Shown here in pieces: positions 27,101 to 36,388 of a stretch of 64,000 bases of DNA. The notes beneath the pieces were generated by a model that saw only the letters and a program-made list of their open reading frames with translations, ran no database searches and was not told the origin of the DNA. The stretch is from Candidatus Omnitrophota bacterium (GTDB taxonomy: Bacteria; CAIJMQ01). Location of the stretch: NCBI GenBank assembly GCA_018812925.1, contig JAHJCU010000008.1, positions 1-64,000 on the forward strand, read 5' to 3'. The position numbers and the translations under genes were made by a program. Each line of letters opens with the position of its first letter. The stretch's first letter is position 1.

Positions 27101-27828
27101 TGTCCGCTCCCGGGTATATTGACTATCGTAATAAAAGTATCGTGTCTTATATCGTCTTTTTCCGATTCGTATGCCATAACAAGAGTGATTTTTATCGCGC
27201 GGGGTAAAACTAATGTAGGATTACCAGCATCATCCCAATCCCCAGGATTAGCATAGATGGTGGTCCATTGTTGTCCGTCAAAATATTCAAACTGCAGATT
27301 GGAAACACTTCCGATAAGAGAAGCGGTCGAGCCAAGATCACTCACGTCAAAAACAGAATCATTATTGCTATCAAAGTCAAAATCATTGGTTCTGGTAGTC
27401 CAACCTCTCATAAGTTCTTCATTAGTCATCCAATAACCTACCTCACACAATTCAGCTTGATAATAATCAGCCTTAGGGGATTTAATATCCGCATCAGGAT
27501 TTAATGGAGCAATAAATAAGAAAGTATCGGGATTACCCCCTGTGCCATCTAATCCCCAGCATTCAGCCCCATTTCTCTCATCTACGAACGCTTTTTCTAT
27601 TTCTCTTGACATCATATCCAAAGCGGCGCGGGCTTCAGAATATATAATAGCTTTATTCGTGCCTTTTCGCTGTGAAAATAAACTACTCTGAAACACCGAA
27701 AATAAAGTCGAAGATATAACCGCAAGTATTGCGACAACTATCATTACTTCGATTAAAGTTAAACCTTTAGTTGATAGTCGATAGTTGATAGTCGATAGTC
27801 TAATAATAAAATTGTTTTCTTTTCTCAT
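27097..27828 (-). CDS. GspJ/PilW-like minor pseudopilin
   Basis: 243 residues with signal KGLTLIEVMIVVAILAVIS. The soluble part contains the GspJ-like RAALDMMSREIEKAF and a C-terminal VSNLQFEYFDGQQW. The leader (about 22 residues, NFIIRLSTINYRLST) is coded by a tandem of ATCGACTATCAACT. It is fourth in the minor-pilin run and overlaps the GspK-like gene by 4 bp. Confidence 0.85.
   Translation of the reverse strand: MRKENNFIIRLSTINYRLSTKGLTLIEVMIVVAILAVISSTLFSVFQSSLFSQRKGTNKAIIYSEARAALDMMSREIEKAFVDERNGAECWGLDGTGGNPDTFLFIAPLNPDADIKSPKADYYQAELCEVGYWMTNEELMRGWTTRTNDFDFDSNNDSVFDVSDLGSTASLIGSVSNLQFEYFDGQQWTTIYANPGDWDDAGNPTLVLPRAIKITLVMAYESEKDDIRHDTFITIVNIPGSGQ
27771..27800 (-). repeat. Tandem word repeat in PilW-like leader
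   Basis: TTGATAGTCGATAG is repeated twice on the plus strand and coded on the minus strand as part of the leader peptide. Confidence 0.75.
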
Positions 27829-27868
27829 TTTTTTCTATAAACTTTAAACCATAAACTATAAACTTTTT

Positions 27869-28486
27869 TTATCTATACTTTTCATAAAACGGGTTTGAGA
27901 TATAGGTGATAAATGTATCTGCTCTGCCTCTATCGGCTTCTGTCCAATAAATAGCGACATAGACTTTTTGGCTTAATAAAACATCGTCCCAGTCCCAATT
28001 TGCAGGGAGGAGGTCTTCCCTACCTACTCTTGTATTTCCATTTGCGTCCCAATCTACGCTTTTTACATAGGCCGTCATATCTGTATCTTTATAACGATAT
28101 GTATAAGTAGTATAACCTGTAACAATATCTGTTATGGCATCCCCTACCACAAAAGGTTCCAAATCATTATCATTGAAGGGGAAGTAATAAGAGCCAGGTG
28201 CCACATATGGATTCGCTAATTCAAAATATCCTATACAATTATTATCGCTGAAAGGTGTTGGTAAGGCATTGGGCCCACCATCGCCCACGTCATAAATAGA
28301 CGCGGCTATCTTTATATTATCTATTACCCTTTGTGCGAGGATACTTGCCTCCGAAAAGGTAGATGCTCTTCGGGACAACTTTAAGCCGATAGGGAAAAGG
28401 TTTGCCAGCGCAACCAAAGCTATGGCAAGAATAGCCATTGATATTGCCATTTCAAGAAGAGTGAGACCTTTATTACTGTTCTTCAT
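27869..28486 (-). CDS. GspI/PilV-like minor pseudopilin
   Basis: 205 residues with a short, normal leader MKNSNKG before LTLLEMAISMAILAIALVALANLFPIGL. It is the only pilin-like gene here without repeat sequence in the leader. The start overlaps the preceding stop as ATGA. Position and a PilV-like N-terminal half support the call. Confidence 0.85.
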   Translation of the reverse strand: MKNSNKGLTLLEMAISMAILAIALVALANLFPIGLKLSRRASTFSEASILAQRVIDNIKIAASIYDVGDGGPNALPTPFSDNNCIGYFELANPYVAPGSYYFPFNDNDLEPFVVGDAITDIVTGYTTYTYRYKDTDMTAYVKSVDWDANGNTRVGREDLLPANWDWDDVLLSQKVYVAIYWTEADRGRADTFITYISNPFYEKYR

Positions 28487-29133
28487 TCTAATACTCCTAT
28501 TTTCCCTGTAAGAGCATTTACTCTGATAGCTTTGGTATCTTGAGTGGAAGTTTCTATTAGAACAATTGTTTGGTCACTTATTCCAGTACTTAAACCACCA
28601 GTAGTCTTAAATTCTAAAAAATATATTTCCGGATTTCCTGGAGCGTAAGAATTGCCTGCCTTTATAACCCAAGTATCAAATTCCACAAATTCAGACAATC
28701 CCTTCCAATTTTCTGCAAGACCATCATTGATAGTAGCAAAATCTTCATCCGTAGTATCAGCATCAATAGCAATGGTATTATTATCAGTATCAAAAACAAC
28801 CCTATAATTCTTTCTATCCGTAATAGCAGAATTTCTTGTTCTTCTTAAAGCGGATACGACCATATTGGTCCCTTCTTTCAAATTTTTGCCGCGTGTATAA
28901 TTTCGAAACATAGGCATAGAAGCGGCAACCAAAACCGCCATAATCGCAACAACAGTCATCAGTTCTATGAATGAGAAGCCGTTGCTTCTCATTAAAGATT
29001 TAAGATTCAAGATTGAAGATTGAACATTGCAGATTAAAGATTTTGAATTTTGTTTATCCCGTAGATTCCGACTTGCTGGAATCCTTCGGGAAATTTTGAA
29101 TTTGGAATCTTTAATTTTGAATTCATTTATCAT
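28483..29133 (-). CDS. GspH/FimT-like pseudopilin with long leader
   Basis: 216 residues. ATG 29133 overlaps the preceding stop as TAATG and has GGAGAG upstream; an earlier start at 29169 is less likely. The signal NGFSFIELMTVVAIMAVLVA begins only near residue 50. The leader is coded by a palindrome (CCCGTAGATTCC...GGAATC..CGGG, about 29058-29095) and GAAGATT words. The GspH-like soluble domain contains ALRRTRNSAITDRKNYRVVFD. Confidence 0.84.
   Translation of the reverse strand: MINEFKIKDSKFKISRRIPASRNLRDKQNSKSLICNVQSSILNLKSLMRSNGFSFIELMTVVAIMAVLVAASMPMFRNYTRGKNLKEGTNMVVSALRRTRNSAITDRKNYRVVFDTDNNTIAIDADTTDEDFATINDGLAENWKGLSEFVEFDTWVIKAGNSYAPGNPEIYFLEFKTTGGLSTGISDQTIVLIETSTQDTKAIRVNALTGKIGVLE
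29058..29095. repeat. Palindrome inside GspH-like leader
   Basis: CCCGTaGATTCC, spacer, GGAATCcttCGGG. It is translated in frame as part of the leader (SRRIPASRNLRDK). It may be a shortened relative of family 1, which also has a GGAATC/GATTCC hairpin. Confidence 0.65.
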
Positions 29134-29786
29134 TAATATTCTTCTCTCCAAAGTTTTTTCACATCCCAATTATTTACGTCGTCTGCGGCTTTAGTCGCAT
29201 CCCCTGTATCTTTATTTTTACCTGTGGAGTAAATGTAATAACCGAGATTATCAGGAGGAGTGCCAACTCCACCCGTATTATCAAGAGGATAATCCGTCCC
29301 TTGGGTAGGAGTAGAAGGATTTTCATTTTTCATATATACATAACCTGTATCCCATGAGTCGTTTTCTACGCCCTTTATATAGGGACCGTGCCAATTGGGA
29401 TCATTCCTAATAAGGTCTTCATCGGAACCCACAAGACCATCTTTGTCCCGTGCAGTAAGCCTCCACGCTAACACTTGTATTGATTCCCAAGCAGGTGCAG
29501 TAGGATGCGTATCTTCGGGATATCTTCCTGTATCATTTTCATACATAGCAATAGCGTTTTCTATTGCGGCTATGTCAGCTTCTGCTCTTGTCATTTTCGC
29601 TCTTTCCAATCTTCTTGCTACATTGGGCGTCATAATTCCCGCCAGCAAAACTATGATAGCGATTACCACCATAAGTTCCATGAGGGTGAATCCTTTACTT
29701 ATTGAAGATTGAAAATTAAAGATTGAAGATTCTTTATTGCAATCTTGAATCTGGAATCTGGAATCTGGAATTTCTAATTTATTCAT
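29133..29786 (-). CDS. GspG-like pseudopilin
   Basis: 217 residues, signal KGFTLMELMVVIAIIVLLAGIMTPN after a leader of about 30 residues that reads through GATTCCA and CTTCAAT words. The soluble part has the pilin helix (AKMTRAEADIAAIENAIAMY) and YPEDTHPTAP. ATG 29786 has AAGGAGGG at good spacing, which proves the long leader start. It is probably an alternative major pilin. Confidence 0.88.
   Translation of the reverse strand: MNKLEIPDSRFQIQDCNKESSIFNFQSSISKGFTLMELMVVIAIIVLLAGIMTPNVARRLERAKMTRAEADIAAIENAIAMYENDTGRYPEDTHPTAPAWESIQVLAWRLTARDKDGLVGSDEDLIRNDPNWHGPYIKGVENDSWDTGYVYMKNENPSTPTQGTDYPLDNTGGVGTPPDNLGYYIYSTGKNKDTGDATKAADDVNNWDVKKLWREEY
29703..29778 (-). repeat. GAAGATT/GATTCCA word repeats in pseudopilin leader
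   Basis: Repeated words ATTGAAGATT and AATCTGGAATCTGG on the plus strand code most of the leader of the neighbouring pseudopilin. The same words occur around 1730, 2195, 28995 and 27030. Confidence 0.7.
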
Positions 29787-29795
29787 AATCCCTCC

Positions 29796-30224
29796 TTATT
29801 CAAAAGTTATTTTTTTGGAAACTTTTGGGTTGCCATCTTTGCCAGTATCGGTCGTTGCAATAGTATATGAGCCTGTTCCCGGTGTAATCACATAGCTACC
29901 TCCCCAAGGAGTATCTAAACTTTCAGTCTGATCACTGGATATATAAGGACCTCCGACGCCAGCTTCCCATAATTTACCTAAATCATTAGGAGGCCCTCCA
30001 TTGTCAATTTGGAAAAGGCTTACTGCTTTAATGAGGATATCAATATCCGCTATTGCTTTAGCCTCTCTTCCTTTTTCCAGGTGCTTGATTACATTTGGTA
30101 TCATTATTGACGCTAAAATACCGATTATCGCAATTACAACCATCAGTTCGATAAGGGTGAAACCCCCTTTCGTAAATGGTAAATGGTAAATGGTAAATGG
30201 TAATTTAACTTCTTTAATCTTCAT
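29796..30224 (-). CDS. Type IV pilin / major pseudopilin
   Basis: First pilin gene of the run, 142 residues. The signal GGFTLIELMVVIAIIGILASIMIPN is strictly conserved (Glu5 present). The C-terminal half is short, with YTIATTDTGKDGNP near the end. The leader (about 20 residues) is coded by ACCATTT repeats. A GAGGAGGG ribosome site precedes ATG 30224, and a sigma-54 promoter lies 24 bp further up. It is likely the main fibre subunit. Confidence 0.9.
   Translation of the reverse strand: MKIKEVKLPFTIYHLPFTKGGFTLIELMVVIAIIGILASIMIPNVIKHLEKGREAKAIADIDILIKAVSLFQIDNGGPPNDLGKLWEAGVGGPYISSDQTESLDTPWGGSYVITPGTGSYTIATTDTGKDGNPKVSKKITFE
30172..30203 (-). repeat. GTAAATG tandem repeat in pilin leader
   Basis: Four tandem copies of the 7-bp word GTAAATG on the plus strand, coding LPFTIYHLPFT in the leader. 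The same word is in the gspJ leader (about 671-690). Confidence 0.85.
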
Positions 30225-30247
30225 TTCTTCCCTCCTCTTTCATATTA

Positions 30248-30264
30248 AGCAACTCTTATGCCAA
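30248..30264 (-). promoter_or_regulatory. Sigma-54 promoter of the pilin operon
   Basis: Minus strand TTGGCATAAGAGTTGCT matches the -24/-12 consensus TGGCAC-N5-TTGC, with the required 10 bases between GG and GC. It lies 24 bp before the first pilin gene, and a PilR-type sigma-54 activator with its kinase is encoded directly upstream. This is the classic arrangement for pilin control. Confidence 0.85.
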
Positions 30265-30439
30265 TCTTTAAAATAGTTTATAGTCTACGGTTTATGATTA
30301 TTAACTATAGACCCTAAACCGTTAACTATTTTCTTTCTATTATACTCCACTTTTTTCCGCAAGTGTAAACTATTTTGCACACTATTAACAGAAGTCAGAA
30401 ATCAGATACAAACAAGTGGTGAGTTACGAGTGGTCAGTG

Positions 30440-30482
30440 GTGAGAAAAGCTGAACACTCAACACTCACCACTCAACACTGTC
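30440..30482. repeat. CACTCAACA word repeats
   Basis: AACACTCAACACTCACCACTCAACACT-like words, repeated again at 33112-33140. Intergenic, no gene. Confidence 0.6.
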
Positions 30483-30486
30483 TTCT

Positions 30487-31551
30487 TTACTCGCTACTTA
30501 CTTTTAGAGTTACGGTAAATGTGGTCCCTTTACCTTCCTTGCTATTTACTTTTATATCTCCGCCTATTTTTTTTATGATAGCGTATGATATTGCCAGCCC
30601 CAGTCCTGCGCCGTCCTTGCCCTTGGTCGTAAAGAGCGGTTCGAATATCAATTCTTTTTCTTTAGGTGAAATACCCACACCTGTGTCGGAAATATCGATT
30701 TGAATTTCTTTACCTATTTCATGCGCTTGGAGTTTTAGGGTTCCGCCTCTGGGCATTGCCTGATAGGCATTGGATATAATGTTTGAAATTGCCTGTTTCA
30801 AACTCTCTCTCTCGCCTTGGGCTTTAGATAAAGAATCGGGAAGTTCGTTTTCAACTTTTACTTTTTTATGGTTTTTTTGTGTTATAGCCATTTCTTTTAA
30901 AATCCCACGGATAAGAACGCCTAAATCAATCGGTTCCAACATTATTCGTTCATCAGTTCTTGCAAACCGAAGTAATTCTCCGGCTATTTTGTTCATGCTA
31001 TCAGCTTCGTCTTCTATTATTTTAATTTCTATATTTAGGTTTTCGTCCCTGCCCGCATTCTTTTTAGTGGCGGGGTCTCCGATTTTTTTCTTTAAAAGAT
31101 AAGTAGCATTTTTTATTATTGCTAACGGATTTCTTATCTGATGAACTACGCCTGAGGCCATCTTTGCCAAAGACGCCAATTTCTCTTTCTGAAGAAGTTC
31201 TATTTGAGTTGATAATAATTCAGAACCCATTGATTCCAATTGTTTTCTTTTAATTTTTAATTCTCTGTCCAATCTTTCATTCGTTTCTTTCATTTCTTTG
31301 CGGGCTTGCATGGATATTGATGAAAGCTCGTCTAAATATTTTGAATTATAACGGGTCTTTTTTGAAAAAAGATTAAAGGGAATTAAAAAGGTTAGTATTA
31401 GAATAAGCGCCAATAGGAAACCGATTGCGAAGAAAAATAAAGAAACTAAATAGATTCTGCTGGAAAATTCGGGACCGACAATGATGGGGAAAAAAGCAAG
31501 AAGCCCCAACATTAATAGAAAGATTAAAAAAATATATACGCCTTTACGCAT
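30487..31551 (-). CDS. PilS-like sensor histidine kinase
   Basis: 354 residues. Two membrane helices (about 5-25 and 30-60), a coiled linker, phospho-accepting His in GVVHQIRNPLAIIKN (about 137), then the ATPase with N box (ISNIISNAYQAM), G1 (DISDTGVGIS) and G2 (GAGLGLAISYAI). There is no recognisable sensor domain outside the membrane. It forms a two-component pair with the sigma-54 regulator immediately upstream. Confidence 0.92.
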   Translation of the reverse strand: MRKGVYIFLIFLLMLGLLAFFPIIVGPEFSSRIYLVSLFFFAIGFLLALILILTFLIPFNLFSKKTRYNSKYLDELSSISMQARKEMKETNERLDRELKIKRKQLESMGSELLSTQIELLQKEKLASLAKMASGVVHQIRNPLAIIKNATYLLKKKIGDPATKKNAGRDENLNIEIKIIEDEADSMNKIAGELLRFARTDERIMLEPIDLGVLIRGILKEMAITQKNHKKVKVENELPDSLSKAQGERESLKQAISNIISNAYQAMPRGGTLKLQAHEIGKEIQIDISDTGVGISPKEKELIFEPLFTTKGKDGAGLGLAISYAIIKKIGGDIKVNSKEGKGTTFTVTLKVSSE

Positions 31552-31579
31552 GGGTTTTACAACTATTTAATATTACAGA

Positions 31580-33007
31580 TTAAAAATTTCCAATCCTCAA
31601 TTTTCTGGGTTCTATTCCATATTGTTGTAATTTGTCATAGAAGTGCCTTCTTGACAGTCCTGCTAATTTGGAAGCCCTCGTAATATTTCCTTGTGCTTGT
31701 CTTAGTATATAGATAAGATATTCTTTCTCTGCTTTTTCTCTTATCTGTTTAAACGAAAATGTTTCTTTTTGCTCAGAGCCCGAAGAAGAAAGAGAAATGT
31801 CATTATGTTCTTGAGACGAAGCGTCATGACTATTTATACGCCTTATGACAGGAGGAAGGTCTTCTATTTTTATTATATTTTCTTTGGAAAGCACCAAAAC
31901 AGCTCTTATAAGATTCTCCAATTCTCTTACATTCCCGCGCCAAGGATATTCGCAAATAATCCGAAATACTTCGGTGGAAACTTTTTTGAGCGGGACATTG
32001 TCTTCTTTACTGTATTTCTTCAAGAAATGGTCTATCAATAAAGGGATATCGTCTTTTCTGTCTCTTAGGGGCGGAATATTAATAGATACAGTATTTATAC
32101 GATAGTAGAGATCGTCGCGGAATTTTTTTTCTTCTATTAATTTCTCTAAATTTTTATTTGTGGCGGATATTATTCTTACATCAACTTTTATCGGAGCAAT
32201 TCCTCCCACACGTATAAATTCTTCCGACTGCAGGAAACGTAAAAGTTTCATTTGAACGGAAAGAGAAAGGTCACCTATTTCGTCTAAAAATATAGTGCCT
32301 TCATTTCCAACCTCAAAAATTCCCAGCTTTTTTTTGTCCGCGCCCGTAAATGCGCCCTTCTCGTGTCCGAATATTTCCGACTCTAAAAGCGTCTCGGGTA
32401 ATGCTCCGCAATTTATAACCACAAAATTTTTGTCTTTTCGTCCGCTTCTTTTATGAATAGCTCGGGCGACTAATTCTTTCCCCGTGCCGGACTCGCCTCT
32501 TAAAAGAACAGGAACTTTTGACTGCGCAACTTTTTCTATAAGAGCATATACTTTTTTCATACACCCTGCATCGCCTATGAGTTCTTCAAATCCGGATTTG
32601 CGTTGGAGTTCTTCTTTTAAATAGATATTTTCTTCTGTGAGTTTCTTATGCTCCAGAGCGTGTTGGATTGTATGAATAACAGTTTCGGGTTCAAAAGGTT
32701 TGGTTATATAGTCGTATGCTCCCAGTCTTAAAGCCTCTACTGCGGAATCAAAACTTCCATAAGCTGTGATAAATATTACGGGTATATCGTACCCCTTAGA
32801 CCGCATTTGTCGTAAAAACTGAATCCCATCCATTTGCGGCATTTTAATATCTGAAATTACCAAGGAGATGTTTTCTTTAGATAGTATCTTCAATCCTTCT
32901 TTTGCTTGCGCGGCTTGGACGGGAAGAAATCCCTCTTCTTCCAAAATAGAAGAAAGGGTCTTCCTCATATTGGGTTCATCTTCAACGATTAGAATTTTGG
33001 GGCTCAT
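31580..33007 (-). CDS. PilR-like sigma-54-dependent response regulator
   Basis: 475 residues from ATG 33007 (MSPKILIVEDEP); an upstream in-frame extension to 33124 is read-through of the spacer. Receiver domain with Asp in SLVISDIKMPQMDG, AAA+ domain with Walker A GESGTGKE and the sigma-54 contact loop GAFTGADK, and a Fis-type helix-turn-helix at the C-terminus (ASKLAGLSRRHFYDKL). It probably activates the sigma-54 promoter at 30248. Confidence 0.94.
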   Translation of the reverse strand: MSPKILIVEDEPNMRKTLSSILEEEGFLPVQAAQAKEGLKILSKENISLVISDIKMPQMDGIQFLRQMRSKGYDIPVIFITAYGSFDSAVEALRLGAYDYITKPFEPETVIHTIQHALEHKKLTEENIYLKEELQRKSGFEELIGDAGCMKKVYALIEKVAQSKVPVLLRGESGTGKELVARAIHKRSGRKDKNFVVINCGALPETLLESEIFGHEKGAFTGADKKKLGIFEVGNEGTIFLDEIGDLSLSVQMKLLRFLQSEEFIRVGGIAPIKVDVRIISATNKNLEKLIEEKKFRDDLYYRINTVSINIPPLRDRKDDIPLLIDHFLKKYSKEDNVPLKKVSTEVFRIICEYPWRGNVRELENLIRAVLVLSKENIIKIEDLPPVIRRINSHDASSQEHNDISLSSSGSEQKETFSFKQIREKAEKEYLIYILRQAQGNITRASKLAGLSRRHFYDKLQQYGIEPRKLRIGNF

Positions 33008-33181
33008 TTTTAAAAAAGTAACGAGTACACTTAGAAAAGAAAAACCAGATATCAGAGACCAGATAAGTGATGAGAAAAACCTACCCGCAATAGAAGAAGG
33101 CAAGAGGGACTGAACACTCAACACTGGTCACTGAACACTAATATCTGTCTTCTGTAGCCCATGATTAATTATCCGCTACCA

Positions 33182-34471
33182 TTAATTGCTAATACCTTGC
33201 GCTATGCTGATAAGCGGCATATAAAGAGCGATTACTATGAAACCAACTATAACTCCCATGATTATAATTAAAATAGGTTCCATAAGAGAAGATAATCCTT
33301 CTACAGCTACGTCTACATCAGCTTCATAAGAATCTGCTACTTTAATCAACATATTATCCAAAGCGCCTGTTTCTTCTCCAACATCAACCATGTTTATTAC
33401 CATAGGAGGGAAAAATTTTGATTCCGCCATAGGACGCGCAATTGATTCCCCTTCTCTTACAGCATCATGGACTATTATCACGTTTTTTGACAAGACTTCG
33501 TTTCCCGATGTGTCTTTTACAATATTCAGAGCTTGAAGAACAGGAACACCGGAGGTTATAAGAGTGCCAAAAGTTCGGGCAAACCGCGCGACTGTAGCTT
33601 TTTTAATGAGAGAGCCAAAAATAGGAAGTTTAAGTTTGGTCATATCCACAAGGTATCTTACCTTTAAGAATTTACCGACAACTATTTTAAATATTACAAC
33701 AAGTAATACAATACCTATGAATAACCACACGAAATTCGGCAGAAAAAAATCACGCCCGGTAATCAAGTTCACCATATCTAAAAGAAGTTTAGTCGGAGCA
33801 GGAAGTGGTTGATCGCCGGCAAGGTCTTCCAATGTAGTCATAAACTGAGGAATAACCACAATCATAATAACTGAAAGAATTCCTATAATAGCAACCGTAA
33901 CCAGAATAGGATACATCATTGCGCCTTTTATTTTTCTTCTCAAACTAACATCTTTTTCAAGAAATTGAGCCGTTTTATCCAAAACTTGCTCAAGAACTCC
34001 ACCCACTTCTCCCGCTTTCATCATATTTATATAAAGTTTAGAAAAAGTGCGAGGGTGTCGCGCTAAGGCTTCGGATAAACTGCTTCCGCCTTCTATACTG
34101 TCCACAACATCGGTCAATATATCTTTTAACGCTCCCGGTTTGCTCTGCTCTTTTAATATATTTAGACTTCTTACAACAGGCAACCCCGCGTCTATAAGTG
34201 TAGCTAACTCGCGGGTAAAAGTCATTAAGTCATTGATGCCTACTTTGTTAGAAAAACCCGGTATCTTTATGCTAAAACTCATTCCTCCGGGAGATTTCCC
34301 TGCTTTTCCATGACTGCCTTTTCCATAAGTTCCTTTTTGCTCCTTGACCGAAGTAGGGAAATATCCCATATCCCTTAATTGAGACGTAGCAGTATTTACA
34401 TTTGCCGCTTCTAAAAAACCTTTAATTTCTTCTCCGTGAATATCTAGGGCTACATAACTAAAACTTGACAC
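33182..34471 (-). CDS. PilC/GspF inner-membrane platform protein
   Basis: 429 residues, inner-membrane platform of the assembly machine. Two GspF domains (GINDLMTFTRELATLIDAG.. and ATVARFARTFGTLITSGV) and three to four membrane helices are present. The start is GTG 34471, with AGGGGGG eight bases upstream. Part of the PilB-PilT-PilB-PilC run. Confidence 0.95.
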   Translation of the reverse strand: MSSFSYVALDIHGEEIKGFLEAANVNTATSQLRDMGYFPTSVKEQKGTYGKGSHGKAGKSPGGMSFSIKIPGFSNKVGINDLMTFTRELATLIDAGLPVVRSLNILKEQSKPGALKDILTDVVDSIEGGSSLSEALARHPRTFSKLYINMMKAGEVGGVLEQVLDKTAQFLEKDVSLRRKIKGAMMYPILVTVAIIGILSVIMIVVIPQFMTTLEDLAGDQPLPAPTKLLLDMVNLITGRDFFLPNFVWLFIGIVLLVVIFKIVVGKFLKVRYLVDMTKLKLPIFGSLIKKATVARFARTFGTLITSGVPVLQALNIVKDTSGNEVLSKNVIIVHDAVREGESIARPMAESKFFPPMVINMVDVGEETGALDNMLIKVADSYEADVDVAVEGLSSLMEPILIIIMGVIVGFIVIALYMPLISIAQGISN

Positions 34472-34500
34472 TTTTTATACCCCCCTTAAATCTAATATTA

Positions 34501-34563
34501 CCCCGAGAAATTCAAAGAATTTCCGGGACCAAGTCCTCGGAATCTTTTTAAGATTCCAGAGGG
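34501..34563 (+). repeat. Cloverleaf palindrome family 1, intergenic copy
   Basis: 63 bp between the GspE-like and PilC genes, close to the gspH-leader copy: GAAATTC-aaa-GAATTTC, GGACCaaGTCC, GGAATCTT/AAGATTCC, AGAGGG end. Confidence 0.88.
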
Positions 34564-34681
34564 AAAATCAAAGCATTAGGCACAGAGTTTATACCTCTTT
34601 TATTATTATTTCTTTGTGCCTTGATTTGTCATTTTGATTTTTGAATTTTTATCTTTCGTTTTGACTTTTATATCTTATCCC

Positions 34682-36388
34682 CTAATACGAAGTTGTTTCT
34701 CTTATGATTTCTTCAATAGTTGTAATGCCTTTTTTTATTTTATCAATGCCATCGTCTCTGAGTGATCCCATTCCATGTTTTACCGCGGCATTTCTAATTT
34801 TACTCGTTGTTGCTTTGTCTCCAATCAATTCCCTAAGTTCTTCGTTTAAAATCATTATCTCAAACAGACCGATTCTGCCAATAAAACCAATATTGTTACA
34901 AACAGGACATCCTTTGCTTTTGTAGAATTTTACGTCTTTTATTTCTTCCTTATTTACACCAAGCTTCGTTAATTCCTCTTCTTTGGGGGTGTACTCTTCT
35001 TTACACTGCTGGCACAACATTCTCACCAATCTCTGGGAAATAACTGCTTCAAGAGTAGATGCCATCAAATAAGATTCCACTCCCATATCCAAGAGTCTTG
35101 TAATAGTAGATGGAGCATCGTTTGTATGTAGCGTGGAAAAAACCAAATGACCTGTAAGAGACGAATGTATAGACATTTCCGCAGTAGGCAAATCCCTGAC
35201 TTCTCCTACTAAAATTATATCCGGATCCTGTCGCAATATACTACGAAGACATCTATCAAAAGTAAGCCCTATTGCAGCATTTATAGGCACTTGAATAATC
35301 CCTTCCACATCATATTCGACCGGTTCTTCGGTTGTAATTATTTTAGTCTCTATACTGTTTAATTCCATAAGCGCCGCATAAAGAGTAGTTGTTTTTCCGC
35401 AACCTGTTGGTCCTGTCACAAGAATTATACCATTAGGCTTTTTTATAATTTTTCTTATTTTTACCAAATCACTTTTTTGAAACCCGAGTTCATCCAAAGA
35501 ATGTTTCAATACCGATTTATCCAAAACCCTCATAACTACCGATTCTCCAAAAAGAGTTGGCAGAGTAGAAACGCGCATATCTATTTCGTTACCGCCCATA
35601 TGCAAAGCTATTCTTCCGTCTTGAGGTTTTCTTCTTTCAGCTATATCCATCTGCGCCATAACTTTAATCCTAGTTGTAACAGGAATAGCAAAATGTTTTG
35701 GAGGGGGTAACATCTCATATAAAATTCCATCTACTCTGTATCTTATTTTAAACTGGTCTTCAAAAGGCTCAAAGTGTATGTCGCTTGCTCTATCCTTAAT
35801 TGCCTGAATAAGCACAAGATTAACCAATTTTACTATTGGTAATTGTCTTGCCATTTCCTCCAAAGCCGCAAGGTCCGTTGATGTTTCTTCTTCCTTTGTG
35901 GATACGGTCATGGCTTCGACTTCTTTCAATAAATCTTCTATGCTTTCTATTTTCTCGCCATAAAATTTTTCAATGGTTTCATTAACATCTTCTTCATTGC
36001 TTCTTAAACCTTTAACTTCACAGTCCAACATAAATCTCAAGTCATCTAATATCTGCACATTCATCGGGTCGCCCATAGCTACCACCAAAGTATTGCTTTC
36101 CATACGAATAGGAACGATTTTATACGCTTTTGCAATAGAACTGGGAACTCTGTCCAACAAATCCTTGGGAATCTTTATCTGAGACAGGTTTATTTCCTTC
36201 ATCCCAAGTTGGACACTGAGCACCGAAAGAATATCCGCCTCACTAACAAATCCTTTATCTACAAGGATTTTACCTAATAATTTGCCGCTTGCTCTTTGGT
36301 CGGACAAAGCATTCTCCAGCTGTTCTTCTGTAATCAATCCTTTGTCTTTAAGGATTTCTCCTATCAGGTGTTTTTTTTCAGGACTCAT
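34682..36388 (-). CDS. PilB/GspE-type assembly ATPase 2
   Basis: 568 residues. The N-terminal GspE domain (KGLITEEQLENALSDQ) is followed by Walker A GPTGCGKTTTLY, the Asp/His boxes, Walker B DPDIILVGEVRD and the zinc-binding CQQC...CPVC. The start overlaps the pilT stop by 11 bp. It is a second extension ATPase besides 37566-39350. Confidence 0.95.
   Translation of the reverse strand: MSPEKKHLIGEILKDKGLITEEQLENALSDQRASGKLLGKILVDKGFVSEADILSVLSVQLGMKEINLSQIKIPKDLLDRVPSSIAKAYKIVPIRMESNTLVVAMGDPMNVQILDDLRFMLDCEVKGLRSNEEDVNETIEKFYGEKIESIEDLLKEVEAMTVSTKEEETSTDLAALEEMARQLPIVKLVNLVLIQAIKDRASDIHFEPFEDQFKIRYRVDGILYEMLPPPKHFAIPVTTRIKVMAQMDIAERRKPQDGRIALHMGGNEIDMRVSTLPTLFGESVVMRVLDKSVLKHSLDELGFQKSDLVKIRKIIKKPNGIILVTGPTGCGKTTTLYAALMELNSIETKIITTEEPVEYDVEGIIQVPINAAIGLTFDRCLRSILRQDPDIILVGEVRDLPTAEMSIHSSLTGHLVFSTLHTNDAPSTITRLLDMGVESYLMASTLEAVISQRLVRMLCQQCKEEYTPKEEELTKLGVNKEEIKDVKFYKSKGCPVCNNIGFIGRIGLFEIMILNEELRELIGDKATTSKIRNAAVKHGMGSLRDDGIDKIKKGITTIEEIIRETTSY

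Noticed and set aside
33008-33124. N-terminal extension of the response regulator
   Set aside because: It is open frame only, across CACTCAACA-type repeats; receiver domains begin at MSPKILIVEDEP.
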